This document shows, in pieces, positions 38,759-48,206 of a stretch of DNA of 49,243 nt; within the stretch, counting starts at the first letter, position 1, and every line of letters begins with the position of its first letter. Origin of the DNA: Mycobacterium scrofulaceum (lineage in GTDB: Bacteria > Actinomycetota > Actinomycetes > Mycobacteriales > Mycobacteriaceae); the NCBI RefSeq assembly GCF_002086735.1, contig NZ_MVIJ01000044.1, forward strand, positions 1 through 49,243, given 5' to 3'. The position numbers were made by a program, and so were the translations under genes. The notes under the pieces were generated by a model. That model was given only the letters and a program-made list of their open reading frames with translations, was not told the origin of the DNA and searched no databases.

Positions 38759-40200
38759 AGCGCATCCCGCTGCAGCGTTTCGTCGTTGAGCGCGCTGTGA
38801 TGGCGGCCCCACACGAAGTAGAAGATCAACGCCAGCACGACCCAGCCGCTGAACGCGATCCAGGTGTACCAATGCAGGCTGGCGAGGATGTATCCGCACG
38901 CCAGCACCGAAAGGACCGGCGTGACCGGGTAACCGGGGACCTTGAAGCCCCGCGGCAAGTCGGGCTCGCGCACCCGCAGGATGATCACTCCGACGGATAC
39001 GACGACGAACGCGGTGAGCGTGCCGATGGACACCATGTCCGCCAGCTTCTCCAGCGGGATGAAGGCCGCCAACGCCGAAGCCGCGACGGCCACGATCACC
39101 GTGTTGCCCACCGGCGTCATGGTGCGCGTGTTCACCCGCGCGAACCTCGCCGGCAGCAGCCCGTCGCGGCCCATCGCGAAGAGGATCCGCGTCTGCCCGT
39201 ACATGCTGACCAGCGTGACGGAAAAGATCGAGATGACCGCGCCCGCGGCCAGGATCGTGCTGGCCCAGTCCCCGCGGGTGACGTTGTCGAGGATGGTCGC
39301 CAACCCAGCCTCCTGCTGCCCGGCGAAATCCTGCCACGGCTGGGTTCCCAGCGCGGCCACCGCGACGAACACGTATACGCCGGTCACCGTCAGCAGCGCC
39401 GCAATCAGCGCGCGCGGCATGGTCTGCTGCGGGTTCTTCACCTCGTCACCCGCCGTCGACACGGCATCCAGGCCGATGTAGGAGAAGAAGATCGTGCCGG
39501 CCGCCGAGCCGATGCCCGCGACGCCGAACGGCGCGAAGTCGCGAAGATTATCGGCGTCGAAGGCGGTGAACGCGACCACCGCGAAGATGACCAGGACGCC
39601 CAGCTTGACGAGCACCATGATGGTGTTGACCCGGGCCGATTCGCTGGCGCCGCGGATGAGCAGCAGCGCGCACAGCGCGAGCAAGATGATCGCCGGCAGG
39701 TTCACCAAGCCGGGTTGCGAATCCCAGGGCGCGGCGGACACCGCGTGCGGAAATTGGGTGCCGAGGACGTTGCTGAGCAGCTTGTTGAGGTAGCCGCTCC
39801 AGCTGACCGCGACGGCGGCGGTCGACACCCCGTATTCCAGCAGCAGACAGGCGGCCACCCCCATGGCGACGACCTCGCCCAAGGTGGTGTACGCATACGA
39901 GTACGACGACCCCGAAACCGGGACGGCGGAAGCCAATTCCGCGTAGCAGATCGCCGCGAGCCCGGCCGCGAGCCCGGCGATGAGGAACGACAGAATCACC
40001 CCGGGGCCAGCCTCCGGCACGGCCTGCGACATGACGAAGAAGATGCCCGTCCCGACCGTCGAACCGACCCCGAACATGGTGAGCTGAAACGCGCCGATGC
40101 TGCGCTTGAGATGGTCCGCGGCCCCGTACGCGACGGGCGTGCCGACGACCGGTCGGCGCCGTAGCATCTGGTCCTTGAGGCTGATCGACGTGGGTGGCAT
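38755..40200 (-). CDS. rocE: APC-family amino-acid permease (RocE-type)
   Basis: 481 aa with about 12 membrane helices. The GVGSTVGTGIFF motif of helix 1 and the SGSSYSYAYTTLGE segment mark the cationic amino-acid transporter group of the APC superfamily. By neighbours (ornithine aminotransferase 24 bp upstream) it is expected to import arginine or ornithine. The specificity is inferred from context, not from residues. Coupled to the downstream universal stress gene by overlapping start and stop. Confidence 0.88.
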   Translation of the reverse strand: MPPTSISLKDQMLRRRPVVGTPVAYGAADHLKRSIGAFQLTMFGVGSTVGTGIFFVMSQAVPEAGPGVILSFLIAGLAAGLAAICYAELASAVPVSGSSYSYAYTTLGEVVAMGVAACLLLEYGVSTAAVAVSWSGYLNKLLSNVLGTQFPHAVSAAPWDSQPGLVNLPAIILLALCALLLIRGASESARVNTIMVLVKLGVLVIFAVVAFTAFDADNLRDFAPFGVAGIGSAAGTIFFSYIGLDAVSTAGDEVKNPQQTMPRALIAALLTVTGVYVFVAVAALGTQPWQDFAGQQEAGLATILDNVTRGDWASTILAAGAVISIFSVTLVSMYGQTRILFAMGRDGLLPARFARVNTRTMTPVGNTVIVAVAASALAAFIPLEKLADMVSIGTLTAFVVVSVGVIILRVREPDLPRGFKVPGYPVTPVLSVLACGYILASLHWYTWIAFSGWVVLALIFYFVWGRHHSALNDETLQRDAL

Positions 40201-40224
40201 GCCCCTCCTTGCTCGATCAGCTGA

Positions 40225-41460
40225 TTATGGGCCAGCCTCCCGCAACGCCATAGCGAACTGCCCGACCGCCCAGTCGATCTCCTGCTCGGTGATCACCAGC
40301 GGCGGCGCGAACCGCAGCGTCGAGCCGTGGGTGTCCTTCACCAACACTCCCCGACCGGCCAGCCGGAGGCTCACCTGCTTGCCCGTTCCGAGCGCCGGGT
40401 CGACGTCGACCCCGGCCCACAGCCCCAGCCCGCGCACCGCCAGCACCCCGTGGCCCACCAGCTCACGCAGCCGCGCGTGCAGCTGCGCGCCCAGTCGCGC
40501 CGAACGGGCCTGGAACTCTCCGCGGCCCAGCATGGAAACCACGGTGGTCCCGACGGCGGCGGCCAAGGGGTTGCCGCCGAACGTGGAGCCGTGTTCGCCG
40601 GGGTGCAGCACGCCCAGGACCGCGCGGTCGGCGACCACCGCCGACAGGGGGACCACGCCGCCGCCCAGCGCCTTCCCGAGCAGGTAGACGTCCGGCACCA
40701 CACCCCAGTGGTCGCAGGCGAAGGTACGGCCCGTGCGGGCCAGGCCGGACTGGATCTCGTCGGCGATCATCAGCGTGTTGTGCTCGGTGCACAGCGCGCG
40801 GACGGTCGGCAGGTAGTCGTCGGGCGGGACGACGATGCCCGCCTCGCCCTGGACGGGCTCGAGCAGCACCGCGACGGTGTCGTCGTCGATCACAGCGGCC
40901 AGCGCGGCGGCGTCGCCGAAGGGCACGGAGCGGAATCCCGGGGTGAACGGCCCGAATCCGCGTCGCGCCGCCGGGTCGGAGGAGAAACCCACGATGCTGA
41001 TCGTTCGGCCGTGGAAGTTGTTGTCCGCCACGATGATGTTGGCCCGGCCGTCGGGAACGCCCTTGACGTCGGCGCCCCACTTACGGGCGACTTTGAGACC
41101 GCTCTCCACGGCTTCGGCGCCCGAGTTCATCGGCAGCACCAACTGCTTTCCGCACAGCCGCGCGAGAGCGGCGCAGAACGGACCGAGCGTGTCGGAGTGG
41201 AACGCGCGGCTCACCAACGTGACGGTGTCCAGTTGGGCGTGCGCCGCGGCGGTGATCTCCGGGTGGCGATGGCCGAAGTTGACCGCCGAGTACGCGGCCA
41301 GGCAATCCAGATAGCGGCGGCCCTCCACGTCGGTGATCCAGGCGCCCTCGGCGCTGGCGGCCACCACGGGCAGTGGCGAATAATTGTGCGCGGCATGGCG
41401 TTCGACGAGGTCGATCGCGACCTCGGTGCGGGTCGCAGGACGTGCGTCGAGAATCGTCAT
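40225..41460 (-). CDS. rocD: Ornithine aminotransferase (intact)
   Basis: 411 aa from ATG 41460. Class III PLP aminotransferase: AYSAVNFGHRHPEI, PMNSGAEAVES, NFHGRT, the Asp of IADEIQSGLARTG, the PLP Lys in LLGKALGGGVVPLS and GEHGSTFGGNPLA. It converts ornithine and 2-oxoglutarate to glutamate semialdehyde and glutamate. From memory, M. tuberculosis has this gene broken into rocD1 and rocD2; here the frame is whole. It overlaps the amidinotransferase-fold gene by 4 bp and precedes rocE. Confidence 0.93.
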   Translation of the reverse strand: MTILDARPATRTEVAIDLVERHAAHNYSPLPVVAASAEGAWITDVEGRRYLDCLAAYSAVNFGHRHPEITAAAHAQLDTVTLVSRAFHSDTLGPFCAALARLCGKQLVLPMNSGAEAVESGLKVARKWGADVKGVPDGRANIIVADNNFHGRTISIVGFSSDPAARRGFGPFTPGFRSVPFGDAAALAAVIDDDTVAVLLEPVQGEAGIVVPPDDYLPTVRALCTEHNTLMIADEIQSGLARTGRTFACDHWGVVPDVYLLGKALGGGVVPLSAVVADRAVLGVLHPGEHGSTFGGNPLAAAVGTTVVSMLGRGEFQARSARLGAQLHARLRELVGHGVLAVRGLGLWAGVDVDPALGTGKQVSLRLAGRGVLVKDTHGSTLRFAPPLVITEQEIDWAVGQFAMALREAGP

Positions 41461-42308
41461 GGAAACACCTCCAATGTGCAGCACTTGACCGAACCGCCGC
41501 CCTTGAGCAATTCGGACAGGTCGACGCCGACGGGCCGGAACCCGGCGGCGCGCAATCGCGCGGCGAAAACCGTTGCGGCCGCGGGAAGCACGACGTGCAG
41601 GCCGTCGGAGACGACGTTGAGGCCGAGCACGAATGCGTCGGCGCTTCCCACGACGATCGCGTCGGGAAACAGCGCCTGCAGTTGGGCCTGCGCGGCGGCG
41701 CTGAACGCGGGCGGGTAGAACGCGATGGTGCGGTCGTCGAGAACGGCCAGCGCGGTGTCGAGGTGGTAGAAGCGCGGATCCACCAGCTCGAGCGAGACGA
41801 CCGGCAGTCGCAGGGCCGCGGCGATTTCCGTGTGCGCACGCCGGTCGGTGCGAAAGCCGTAGCCCGCCAACACCGTTTCCCCGACCAACAGTAAGTCACC
41901 CTGCCCCTCGTTGACATAGCGCGTGCACAGTGGCCGGTAGCCGAGCGACGACATCCACGCGGCGTACGCGCGTGATTCCCCGGCCCGTTGGGCGAAGCGG
42001 AATTTCGCGACGATCGCGACGTCGCGCGCGATGAGCCCGCCGTTGGCGGCGTACACCATGTCCGGTAGCCCGCGCACGGGCTCGATGATCTCCACACGGT
42101 GACCCAGCCGCAGGTAGGTGGTGCGCAGTGTCTCCCACTGCGCGTGCGCGAGGGCGACGTCGACCGGCGTGGCGGTGTCCATCCACGGGTTGATCGCGTA
42201 CTCGACCGCGAAGAACGCCGGCGGCGTCATCCCGTACCGGCGGGCACGTGGCGTGCGGGCGGCGGGTGCCGGGGCGGACCGTGGCGCAGCGACGTGTGAT
42301 TCCGTCAT
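41457..42308 (-). CDS. Amidinotransferase-fold hydrolase (dimethylargininase / arginine hydrolase-like)
   Basis: 283 aa. Guanidine-modifying fold: the NPWMDTATPVD entry, YAANGGLI, the acid in NEGQGDLLL, His in RFYHLDTAL and the nucleophile Cys near the end (GGSVKCCTLEV, Cys276 or 277). Members hydrolyse dimethylarginine or arginine. Coupling to ornithine aminotransferase suggests a route from arginine-type compounds to glutamate. The first 25 residues are a Pro/Ala-rich extension, and a later start at MTPPAFFAVEYAINPW is possible. Divergent from the AsnC regulator. Confidence 0.85.
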   Translation of the reverse strand: MTESHVAAPRSAPAPAARTPRARRYGMTPPAFFAVEYAINPWMDTATPVDVALAHAQWETLRTTYLRLGHRVEIIEPVRGLPDMVYAANGGLIARDVAIVAKFRFAQRAGESRAYAAWMSSLGYRPLCTRYVNEGQGDLLLVGETVLAGYGFRTDRRAHTEIAAALRLPVVSLELVDPRFYHLDTALAVLDDRTIAFYPPAFSAAAQAQLQALFPDAIVVGSADAFVLGLNVVSDGLHVVLPAAATVFAARLRAAGFRPVGVDLSELLKGGGSVKCCTLEVFP

Positions 42309-42430
42309 GAATCAACGGTATTTGCGCGCCCTGGCACAAGCAAACGCTGGATCTTGCGTGTCTATGCGCCATCTATTGCGTTAGAGTGACGGTAGCACCG
42401 ATTTGTTGCGCAGAGCCCGAGGGGAAGCCG

Positions 42431-42877
42431 TTGGAGCGCCTGGACGAGACCGACGGCCGCATCCTCGCCGAACTGACCGAGAATGCGCGGGCCACCTTCG
42501 CCGAAATCGGCGAGAAGGTGAATCTGTCTGCGCCGGCGGTCAAACGCCGCGTCGACCGGATGCTCGACAGTGGCGTCATCAAAGGTTTCACCACCGTCGT
42601 CGACCGCAACGCCCTGGGCTGGAACACCGAGGCCTACGTGCAGGTGTTCTGCCACGGCACGATCGCTCCGGACCGGTTGCGGGCGGCGTGGGTGGACATG
42701 CCGGAGGTGGTCAGCGCCGCGACGGTGACGGGCACGTCGGATGCGATCCTGCACGTGCTCGCGCGCGACATGCGGCACCTGGAGGCCGCGCTCGAGCGCA
42801 TCCGGTCGAGCGCGGACATCGAGCGCAGCGAAAGCATCGTGGTGCTGTCGAACCTGATCGACCGGATGCGGACCTGA
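42431..42877 (+). CDS. Lrp/AsnC-family regulator
   Basis: 148 aa from TTG 42431, preceded by AGGGGAA; a GTG at 42386 would add 15 residues of unlikely sequence. The N-terminal HTH (LDETDGRILAELTENARATFAEIGEKVNLSAPAVKRRVDRM) and C-terminal RAM/AsnC ligand domain (VVSAATVTGTSDAILHVLA) are complete. Divergent from the arginine/ornithine genes across 122 bp, so it probably controls them in response to an amino acid. The gap has AT-rich TTTGCGC / TTGCGT stretches suitable for Lrp binding. Confidence 0.92.
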   Translation: MERLDETDGRILAELTENARATFAEIGEKVNLSAPAVKRRVDRMLDSGVIKGFTTVVDRNALGWNTEAYVQVFCHGTIAPDRLRAAWVDMPEVVSAATVTGTSDAILHVLARDMRHLEAALERIRSSADIERSESIVVLSNLIDRMRT

Positions 42878-42920
42878 GGCAGCGCCGAGCGAGCGCAGCA
42901 GTGGGGTTACGTTCGCGGCG

Positions 42921-44723
42921 TCAGAGCCTTCGGACGAGGCGCCCCAGCCGCGACGGCCGCGGGGTCGGGGGGCGACGAGAGGCGTAGGGCCACGGCCGGT
43001 TTCGCTCGGGCACGGAGTCGGCGCGCGCATGCTTGAGCCGCGTCCGCAGGTGCTCGCGCAGGGCGTGCAGCTCGGGGTCGGCCCAGCGGTTGATCGCCTC
43101 GACCGGATCGGCGGTCAGGTCGTAGAGCTCCCACTGGTCGTCGAGCGGCGAAGTCCGGTACGCCTCTCCCCCGATCCCGTTGGCCGCCAGGTGCCGCACT
43201 CCCGGTTCCGTCCAGGTGCTCGGGTCGTCGAAGGTGCGGACCAGCTTCCAGAGGTGGCCGGCACCGCCGCCGGCCGTCTCCTCGTCGACGCGGACGACCA
43301 GCCCCTCGAAGTTGGAGGCGGTGTGGGCGGGGACCCGGATCCGCAGTGGGGCCGGCGGGTCGACGGTCCGCTTCAGCCGGCGCGCCAATCCCGATGCGCC
43401 ACTGTCCCCTTCGAGCATGTTGTCGCGGGTCATCAGGTAGACGGCGCGGGCCTCGTCGGCCGGGGCGCCGTCCACGATGGGCATGAGGTTGCGACCCGGC
43501 AGCCGGTGCACTTCCGAGAACGACTGGGCCAGCGTGTCGGCCACCGCCGCGACGTCGACGCCCGCCGCCGCCAGCAGCGTCGGGACCAGGTCGACGTGTG
43601 AGGTGGGCGCCGTGACCCGCCGTGGGCGCGTCGCCCGGTCGCCGGCGCGCGCGATGACGAAGGGGACGCGGGTGGCCTCGTCGTAGAGGTTGAACCACTT
43701 CTGGTGCAGGCCGCCGTGCGCGCCCAGCAGGTCACCGTGATCGGAGGTGCGCACCAACACCGCGTTGGCCGAGCCGCCGTCGGTGACGGCGCGCCTGACG
43801 CGGTCGATCGGCCCGTCCACCTCGGCGTGCAGCCGGTAGTACAGGTCGCGATAGCGCTGCGCGTTGCGCCCATAGGTTCGGCCGACCGCGGGTGCGGGAC
43901 CGTAGCCGGAGTAATAGGCCTCGCGAAAGGCGATCTGCGCCGCCGGTTTCGTGGACAGATCTTCGTCGGCGGTGGGCGCGGCGGGTACCGCGGGCGGGTC
44001 AAGCGGTGACGGCTCGACCGGACTCCGCCGCACCCAGGCCGGGAACAGCACGATGTCGTGGGGGTTGACGAAGCTGGCGACAAGAAGGAAGGGACGCAAC
44101 GCCGCGGGATCCCCGTCGCGGCGGCGGGCGTAGCGGTCGGCGAGCCACGCGACCACCCGGTCGGCGATCAGCGGGTCGCGGCGCACGCCGGCGTCGGCCA
44201 GCGCCGCCCCGTGCGGCTCCGGGCCCACCCAGCCGGAGAAACCGAACGGCCCCAACGGGTCCGCCTCCAGGTAGCGCCGCACCGCCGCGGCGTCGACGGC
44301 TCCGTTCTTGTCGTTGGTGGCCAGCGGTCGGCCGGTCGCCGGGTCGGTGATGTCGGCGTGCGAGATGTGCCACTTGCCGTCGTAGTGGGTGTCATAGCCG
44401 GCGGCGCGGAACCAGTTGCCCAACGTGGGCACCTCGCCCTGGCGCAGCCAACGCATGCGCGAGTCTTCGGCGGTCTTGCCGATGCCGTCGGTCTGGGTGA
44501 CCCCGTGCAGATCGGGGTAGTGCCCCGTGAAAATCGTTGGGCGGCTTGGGACGCAGGCCAGCGAGCCGGTGTAGTGCCGGGCGAAGCTGACCCCGTGATC
44601 CTCGAACCACCGGCGACCGGTCAGCGTCCGGGCGCGCCACGCCAGCACGTCGGGAGCCTCGTACGGCGGCACCGCGCGTTCCTCGTCCGTCATGATGACG
44701 ACGACGTCGGGACGATCAGACAT
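42921..44723 (-). CDS. Type I sulfatase
   Basis: 600 aa from ATG 44723. The signature CVPSR (Cys57-Arg61) is the C-x-P-S-R formylglycine site. Metal residues Asp13-Glu14 (VIMTDEE), the later TSDHGDLLGAHG motif (Asp, His) and the DGKWH Lys-Trp-His segment complete an arylsulfatase/alkaline-phosphatase fold. It cleaves a sulfate ester after conversion of Cys57 to formylglycine. No export signal, so it is cytoplasmic. The C-terminal tail is basic. Its start overlaps the SRPBCC gene stop by 8 bp. Substrate unknown. Confidence 0.9.
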   Translation of the reverse strand: MSDRPDVVVIMTDEERAVPPYEAPDVLAWRARTLTGRRWFEDHGVSFARHYTGSLACVPSRPTIFTGHYPDLHGVTQTDGIGKTAEDSRMRWLRQGEVPTLGNWFRAAGYDTHYDGKWHISHADITDPATGRPLATNDKNGAVDAAAVRRYLEADPLGPFGFSGWVGPEPHGAALADAGVRRDPLIADRVVAWLADRYARRRDGDPAALRPFLLVASFVNPHDIVLFPAWVRRSPVEPSPLDPPAVPAAPTADEDLSTKPAAQIAFREAYYSGYGPAPAVGRTYGRNAQRYRDLYYRLHAEVDGPIDRVRRAVTDGGSANAVLVRTSDHGDLLGAHGGLHQKWFNLYDEATRVPFVIARAGDRATRPRRVTAPTSHVDLVPTLLAAAGVDVAAVADTLAQSFSEVHRLPGRNLMPIVDGAPADEARAVYLMTRDNMLEGDSGASGLARRLKRTVDPPAPLRIRVPAHTASNFEGLVVRVDEETAGGGAGHLWKLVRTFDDPSTWTEPGVRHLAANGIGGEAYRTSPLDDQWELYDLTADPVEAINRWADPELHALREHLRTRLKHARADSVPERNRPWPYASRRPPTPRPSRLGRLVRRL

Positions 44724-45174
44724 ACGCGTGCTCCAATCGATTCGCCAAGCCCGCGAGCATCGCATCGGACTGTCGCGCAAGGAACCGGCACAGCACCTCT
44801 TCGGCCAGCTTTTGCACTGGGCGGGGCCCGATTTCGACGGTGCTGGTCAGCGTCACCCGTGTCGCGGTAGTCGTCTCGCCGGCGGCCGTCAGCGTCCAGC
44901 GGTTGGCCACCCTGCGCAGGAGGTTGGGCAGGCCTTCGATGTCGTAGCCGAGTGCGCTCGGCGGGTCGAATTCGGTGACGCGCTCGAGGAGGACGTCGCG
45001 CTTGACCTGCACTCGCCGGACAGTGCCGAGCACCTCACCGCCGGGTCCGGGAAACAGGATGCAGGAATGGTCGACGTTGCCGGCCCACGAACTGATCGAC
45101 CCGAAGTCGGCGAGTGTTTCCCAGATGTCGCCGATGCGAGCCGCGATCGTGCGAGTCCGGTGGATGTCGGCCAC
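44716..45174 (-). CDS. SRPBCC / START-like lipid- or ligand-binding protein
   Basis: 152 aa. The ARIGDIWETLADFGSISSWAG opening and the VTEFDPPSALGYDIEGLP and TRVTLTSTVEIGP strands, closed by a long C-terminal helix, are typical of the polyketide-cyclase/START-like SRPBCC fold. It could bind or process the sulfatase substrate, since the two genes overlap by 8 bp. No catalytic residues can be named. Confidence 0.85.
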   Translation of the reverse strand: MADIHRTRTIAARIGDIWETLADFGSISSWAGNVDHSCILFPGPGGEVLGTVRRVQVKRDVLLERVTEFDPPSALGYDIEGLPNLLRRVANRWTLTAAGETTTATRVTLTSTVEIGPRPVQKLAEEVLCRFLARQSDAMLAGLANRLEHAYV

Positions 45175-45194
45175 CCGCTCACGCTACGCGAGAC

Positions 45195-46046
45195 CTAGGC
45201 CGTCAGGTGGAATATCGTCTCGATGGCCACCGCGGCGCCGCTGACCGCGACGGTGATCGCGAGCGTGACCCAGTCCCCGAGTTTCGGCCGCGCCGGATCG
45301 GCGGAGAGCTGACCGATGCCGCCGCGCGCGGTGATCGCGTCACCCATCTCGTCGGCACGGCGCAGGGTCACCACGATCGCGGCGGCGACCAGGTCGATCG
45401 AGTTGCCCGCCGTCTGCCGAACCCGGGCCTTGCGACTCGTCGGCATATGGTTGGGCCGCAGCCGGCGGGCGGCGTAGAGGACCTGGAACTCCTCGATCAG
45501 CAAGGGGAACGCGCGCAGCGCCAGCGCCAAGGCCACCGCCCACTCGTCAACCGGAATCCGCACCAATTTGAAGGGCCGGCCCAAAATCGCCAGGGCCGGT
45601 GCGATTTCGGCGACGTTGGTGGTCCAGGACACCATCGCACCCAGCCCGAGCAAGACGACCGATAGCGTGGTGATGCGCAGAAAGTTCAGCGCTCCGCCGA
45701 GCCAGACGTGGGTGCCGCCGATCGACAGCATCGGGCTGCCGCCGGCCAGCGCGGCGGTCACGAAGCCCACCGCGAGCAGGATCCACAGCCACCGCGGAAT
45801 CGACGGAAGTGCCCCCCGCGGGATGCGGGCGGTCCAGACCGCTGCCAGCACCAGCGCCGCCACCGACCCGATCGTCACCCAACCCGGATACAAGGTGAGC
45901 AACACCGAAACACCGAATACCACCAGGAGTTTGGTGCCGGCCCACAGGTTGTGGATGGGGGAACCGCCCGGCACCGGCACCAACAACACCACCGGCCGAG
46001 AGGTGCGCCGGCTCCTCCTGGGCGTGGAGGCGGACGTTTCGGTCAC
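45195..46046 (-). CDS. ECF transporter T component (CbiQ/EcfT-like)
   Basis: 283 aa from GTG 46046, overlapping the preceding ATPase stop (GTGA). A Pro-rich basic start leads to membrane helices (LLVVFGVSVLLTLYPGW, LWILLAVGFVTAALAGG), the PFKLVRIPVDEWAVALALALRAFPLL segment and the coupling motifs with Ala-Arg residues (ADEMGDAITARGG). EcfT connects the substrate-binding S unit with the ATPases. Its partner is the fused protein encoded just upstream. By position it is the Rv2325c counterpart. Confidence 0.88.
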   Translation of the reverse strand: MTETSASTPRRSRRTSRPVVLLVPVPGGSPIHNLWAGTKLLVVFGVSVLLTLYPGWVTIGSVAALVLAAVWTARIPRGALPSIPRWLWILLAVGFVTAALAGGSPMLSIGGTHVWLGGALNFLRITTLSVVLLGLGAMVSWTTNVAEIAPALAILGRPFKLVRIPVDEWAVALALALRAFPLLIEEFQVLYAARRLRPNHMPTSRKARVRQTAGNSIDLVAAAIVVTLRRADEMGDAITARGGIGQLSADPARPKLGDWVTLAITVAVSGAAVAIETIFHLTA

Positions 46047-48121
46047 GCCACACCACCGGCCGAGGCGGTGGCCGACACCGCTTGCAGCGCGCCGTTTTGC
46101 AGATGCACGGTCCGCGTGCACACCGCCTCCAAACCGACGAAGTCGTGGGAAATGACAACTACGGTCAGACCTCGGTGACGGCGCAGGTCGGCCAGCAGGC
46201 GCAGCAGTCCCCGCTGGCTGGCGACGTCCAACCCTGCCAGCGGCTCGTCGAGGATCAGCACGCGCGGCGAACACGCCAGCAGGCCGGCCAGGACCACCCG
46301 TCGCATTTGGCCGCCGCTGAGCTGATCGATGCGCCGCTTGCCCATCGCGGGTTCCAGCCCGACCGCGGCCAGCGCAGCCGTCACGCGACCTTCGTCGTCG
46401 TCCGAAAAGCCCGCTACTGAAGCCAGTTCCAGGCCGACGTGGCTGCGCATCAATTGCAGACGCGCCGTCTGAAACGACAGCGCCACCGCACCGACGTGCT
46501 CTCGGATGGGCTCACCGTCGATCAGGCAGGCGCCGCTGGTGGGAACGGTCAGCCCGGCCATGATCCAGGCCAGCGTCGACTTGCCCGAGCCGTTGCCGCC
46601 GTGAATCAAGATCCCGTCGCCCTGTTCCACGACGATGTCGATGTCGCGCAGGGCGGTCTTCGCCCATGGTGTCCCGCTGTTGTATTCGTGTGAGACGCCG
46701 ATGATTTCGAGCACCGGCTTGGTCGAGCCCCACTTGGCCGCCGGGGCCGGCACCGGGGGCGGGGCCGTTTCGACCATGCCAGTGTTGTCCGGGGAGTCGC
46801 TGAGGTTGATCGTCCGGTTCGCCGACGCGGCCTCGTTGTCGAAGTGGGTGATGTGCACCAGGGCGGTCCGATGCCGTTGGGGAAGGCCCGAGAGCACGTT
46901 CAACAAGACGTTGCGGCCCTCCTGGTCGATCATGCTGGTGAATTCGTCGGCGATCAGCAGCGCCGGTTCGCGGGCCAGCGCCGCGGCCAGGGCGAGGCGC
47001 TGCAATTCCCCGCCGGACAGGCTGCCGGTATCCCGCTCCGCGAAACCCTCGAGCCCCACTTCGCGCAGCAGATGGTCGACGTCGACCGCGGTGCCCGGCG
47101 GCAGTCCCCACACCACATCGTCGGCGACCCGGGTCCCCAGCACCTGGCTCTTCGGGTGTTGCAGGACGAGCGCCGTGCCACCCATCATGCCCAGCCCGAC
47201 CGCGCCGGGGCGCCGCACGGTGCCCGACGTCGGCGGCCGGCCCGCCAGGATCAGCGTCAACGTGGTCTTGCCGGACCCGTTGGCGCCGATGACGGCAACG
47301 TGTTCCCCGACTTGCAGTTCCATGCTGAGCTCGCGCAACGCGTCCTGCTGGGCGTGCGGATAGCGGAACCGCACCTTGTCGAGCCGCACGGGCACGGGCC
47401 CGATCGGGGCGTCGGGAGGCTCGTCCGGGGCGTCGAGTTTGTGCACATCCGGGACGTTGCCCATCCGATCCAGCAGGCGAGAGAGCGCCCACCAACCGAT
47501 CAACGACGAGACCATGACCCCGTAGGTGACGTACCCGAGCATCAGCCACGGCCAATAATGCAGCCCGAATTCGAAGACCCGCTTGACGTCGGCGCCGAGC
47601 CACCGCAGATCCACGCGGTCCAGGAACGCGACGAGACCGTCCACGTTGGCGGTCATCACCTGGAAGATCAGATGCCGCAATCGATTCAGCACCGCCAGTA
47701 AACCGACCGTGGCGACGGCGACGGCGAAGCCGACGATCAGGGAGGCAAAAGTCACGGTCGGTGTGCCCCGGCCCCTGCGTTTGACGACTCCGGTCAATCC
47801 GCCGATGTAGGCGCAGTTGACGACGGTCAAGAAACTGCCCAGTCCGGAGATGAGGAAGGCGAGAGTTCCGGCGGCAAACGTCGCGGCGATCAGCACCCGG
47901 AACCGGTAACGGTAGGTCAGCAGCCCCATCGGCACGGTGCCCAGCAGAGCCAATCCCTGCGCGAACGGGATCACCCCGGCGACGATCGAGATCACCGCGC
48001 AGAGCGCCCCCATGACCGATGCCTGCGCCAATTCGGCCGGCTCTAGAGGTCCACCCCGGTGGCGCGAACGGACGGGGCGACGGGCATTCACTTCACTGAT
48101 TGTGCCAGGCCGCAGCGCCAA
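46043..48121 (-). CDS. Fused ECF transporter: membrane S-like domain plus two ATPases
   Basis: 692 aa from TTG 48121, or about 682 from GTG 48091. Residues about 30-220 are a multi-helix membrane domain of the DUF2232-like S-component type (ASVMGALCAVISIVAGV). The first ATPase has GANGSGKTT, LSGGE and LLIADEF; the second has GGNGSGKST, LSGGQ and LILDEP with an SHD switch His. All parts except EcfT are thus in one chain, with EcfT encoded by the overlapping next gene. A vitamin or metal importer is expected; the substrate is not known. Divergent from the MarR regulator. Confidence 0.88.
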   Translation of the reverse strand: MALRPGTISEVNARRPVRSRHRGGPLEPAELAQASVMGALCAVISIVAGVIPFAQGLALLGTVPMGLLTYRYRFRVLIAATFAAGTLAFLISGLGSFLTVVNCAYIGGLTGVVKRRGRGTPTVTFASLIVGFAVAVATVGLLAVLNRLRHLIFQVMTANVDGLVAFLDRVDLRWLGADVKRVFEFGLHYWPWLMLGYVTYGVMVSSLIGWWALSRLLDRMGNVPDVHKLDAPDEPPDAPIGPVPVRLDKVRFRYPHAQQDALRELSMELQVGEHVAVIGANGSGKTTLTLILAGRPPTSGTVRRPGAVGLGMMGGTALVLQHPKSQVLGTRVADDVVWGLPPGTAVDVDHLLREVGLEGFAERDTGSLSGGELQRLALAAALAREPALLIADEFTSMIDQEGRNVLLNVLSGLPQRHRTALVHITHFDNEAASANRTINLSDSPDNTGMVETAPPPVPAPAAKWGSTKPVLEIIGVSHEYNSGTPWAKTALRDIDIVVEQGDGILIHGGNGSGKSTLAWIMAGLTVPTSGACLIDGEPIREHVGAVALSFQTARLQLMRSHVGLELASVAGFSDDDEGRVTAALAAVGLEPAMGKRRIDQLSGGQMRRVVLAGLLACSPRVLILDEPLAGLDVASQRGLLRLLADLRRHRGLTVVVISHDFVGLEAVCTRTVHLQNGALQAVSATASAGGVA

Positions 48122-48206
48122 GTCGCGTCGTCACACTGCGCGACTTTCGACTCGTTCGGGCCGCCGCTTCTCGTCTCCCTTAGCAAAGCTATGGAACGAT
48201 GGGTAC

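Noticed and set aside
36926..38800. 624-aa plus-strand frame across uspC and the stress-protein gene
   Set aside because: It spans two convergent real genes in a different frame and has no recognisable domain.
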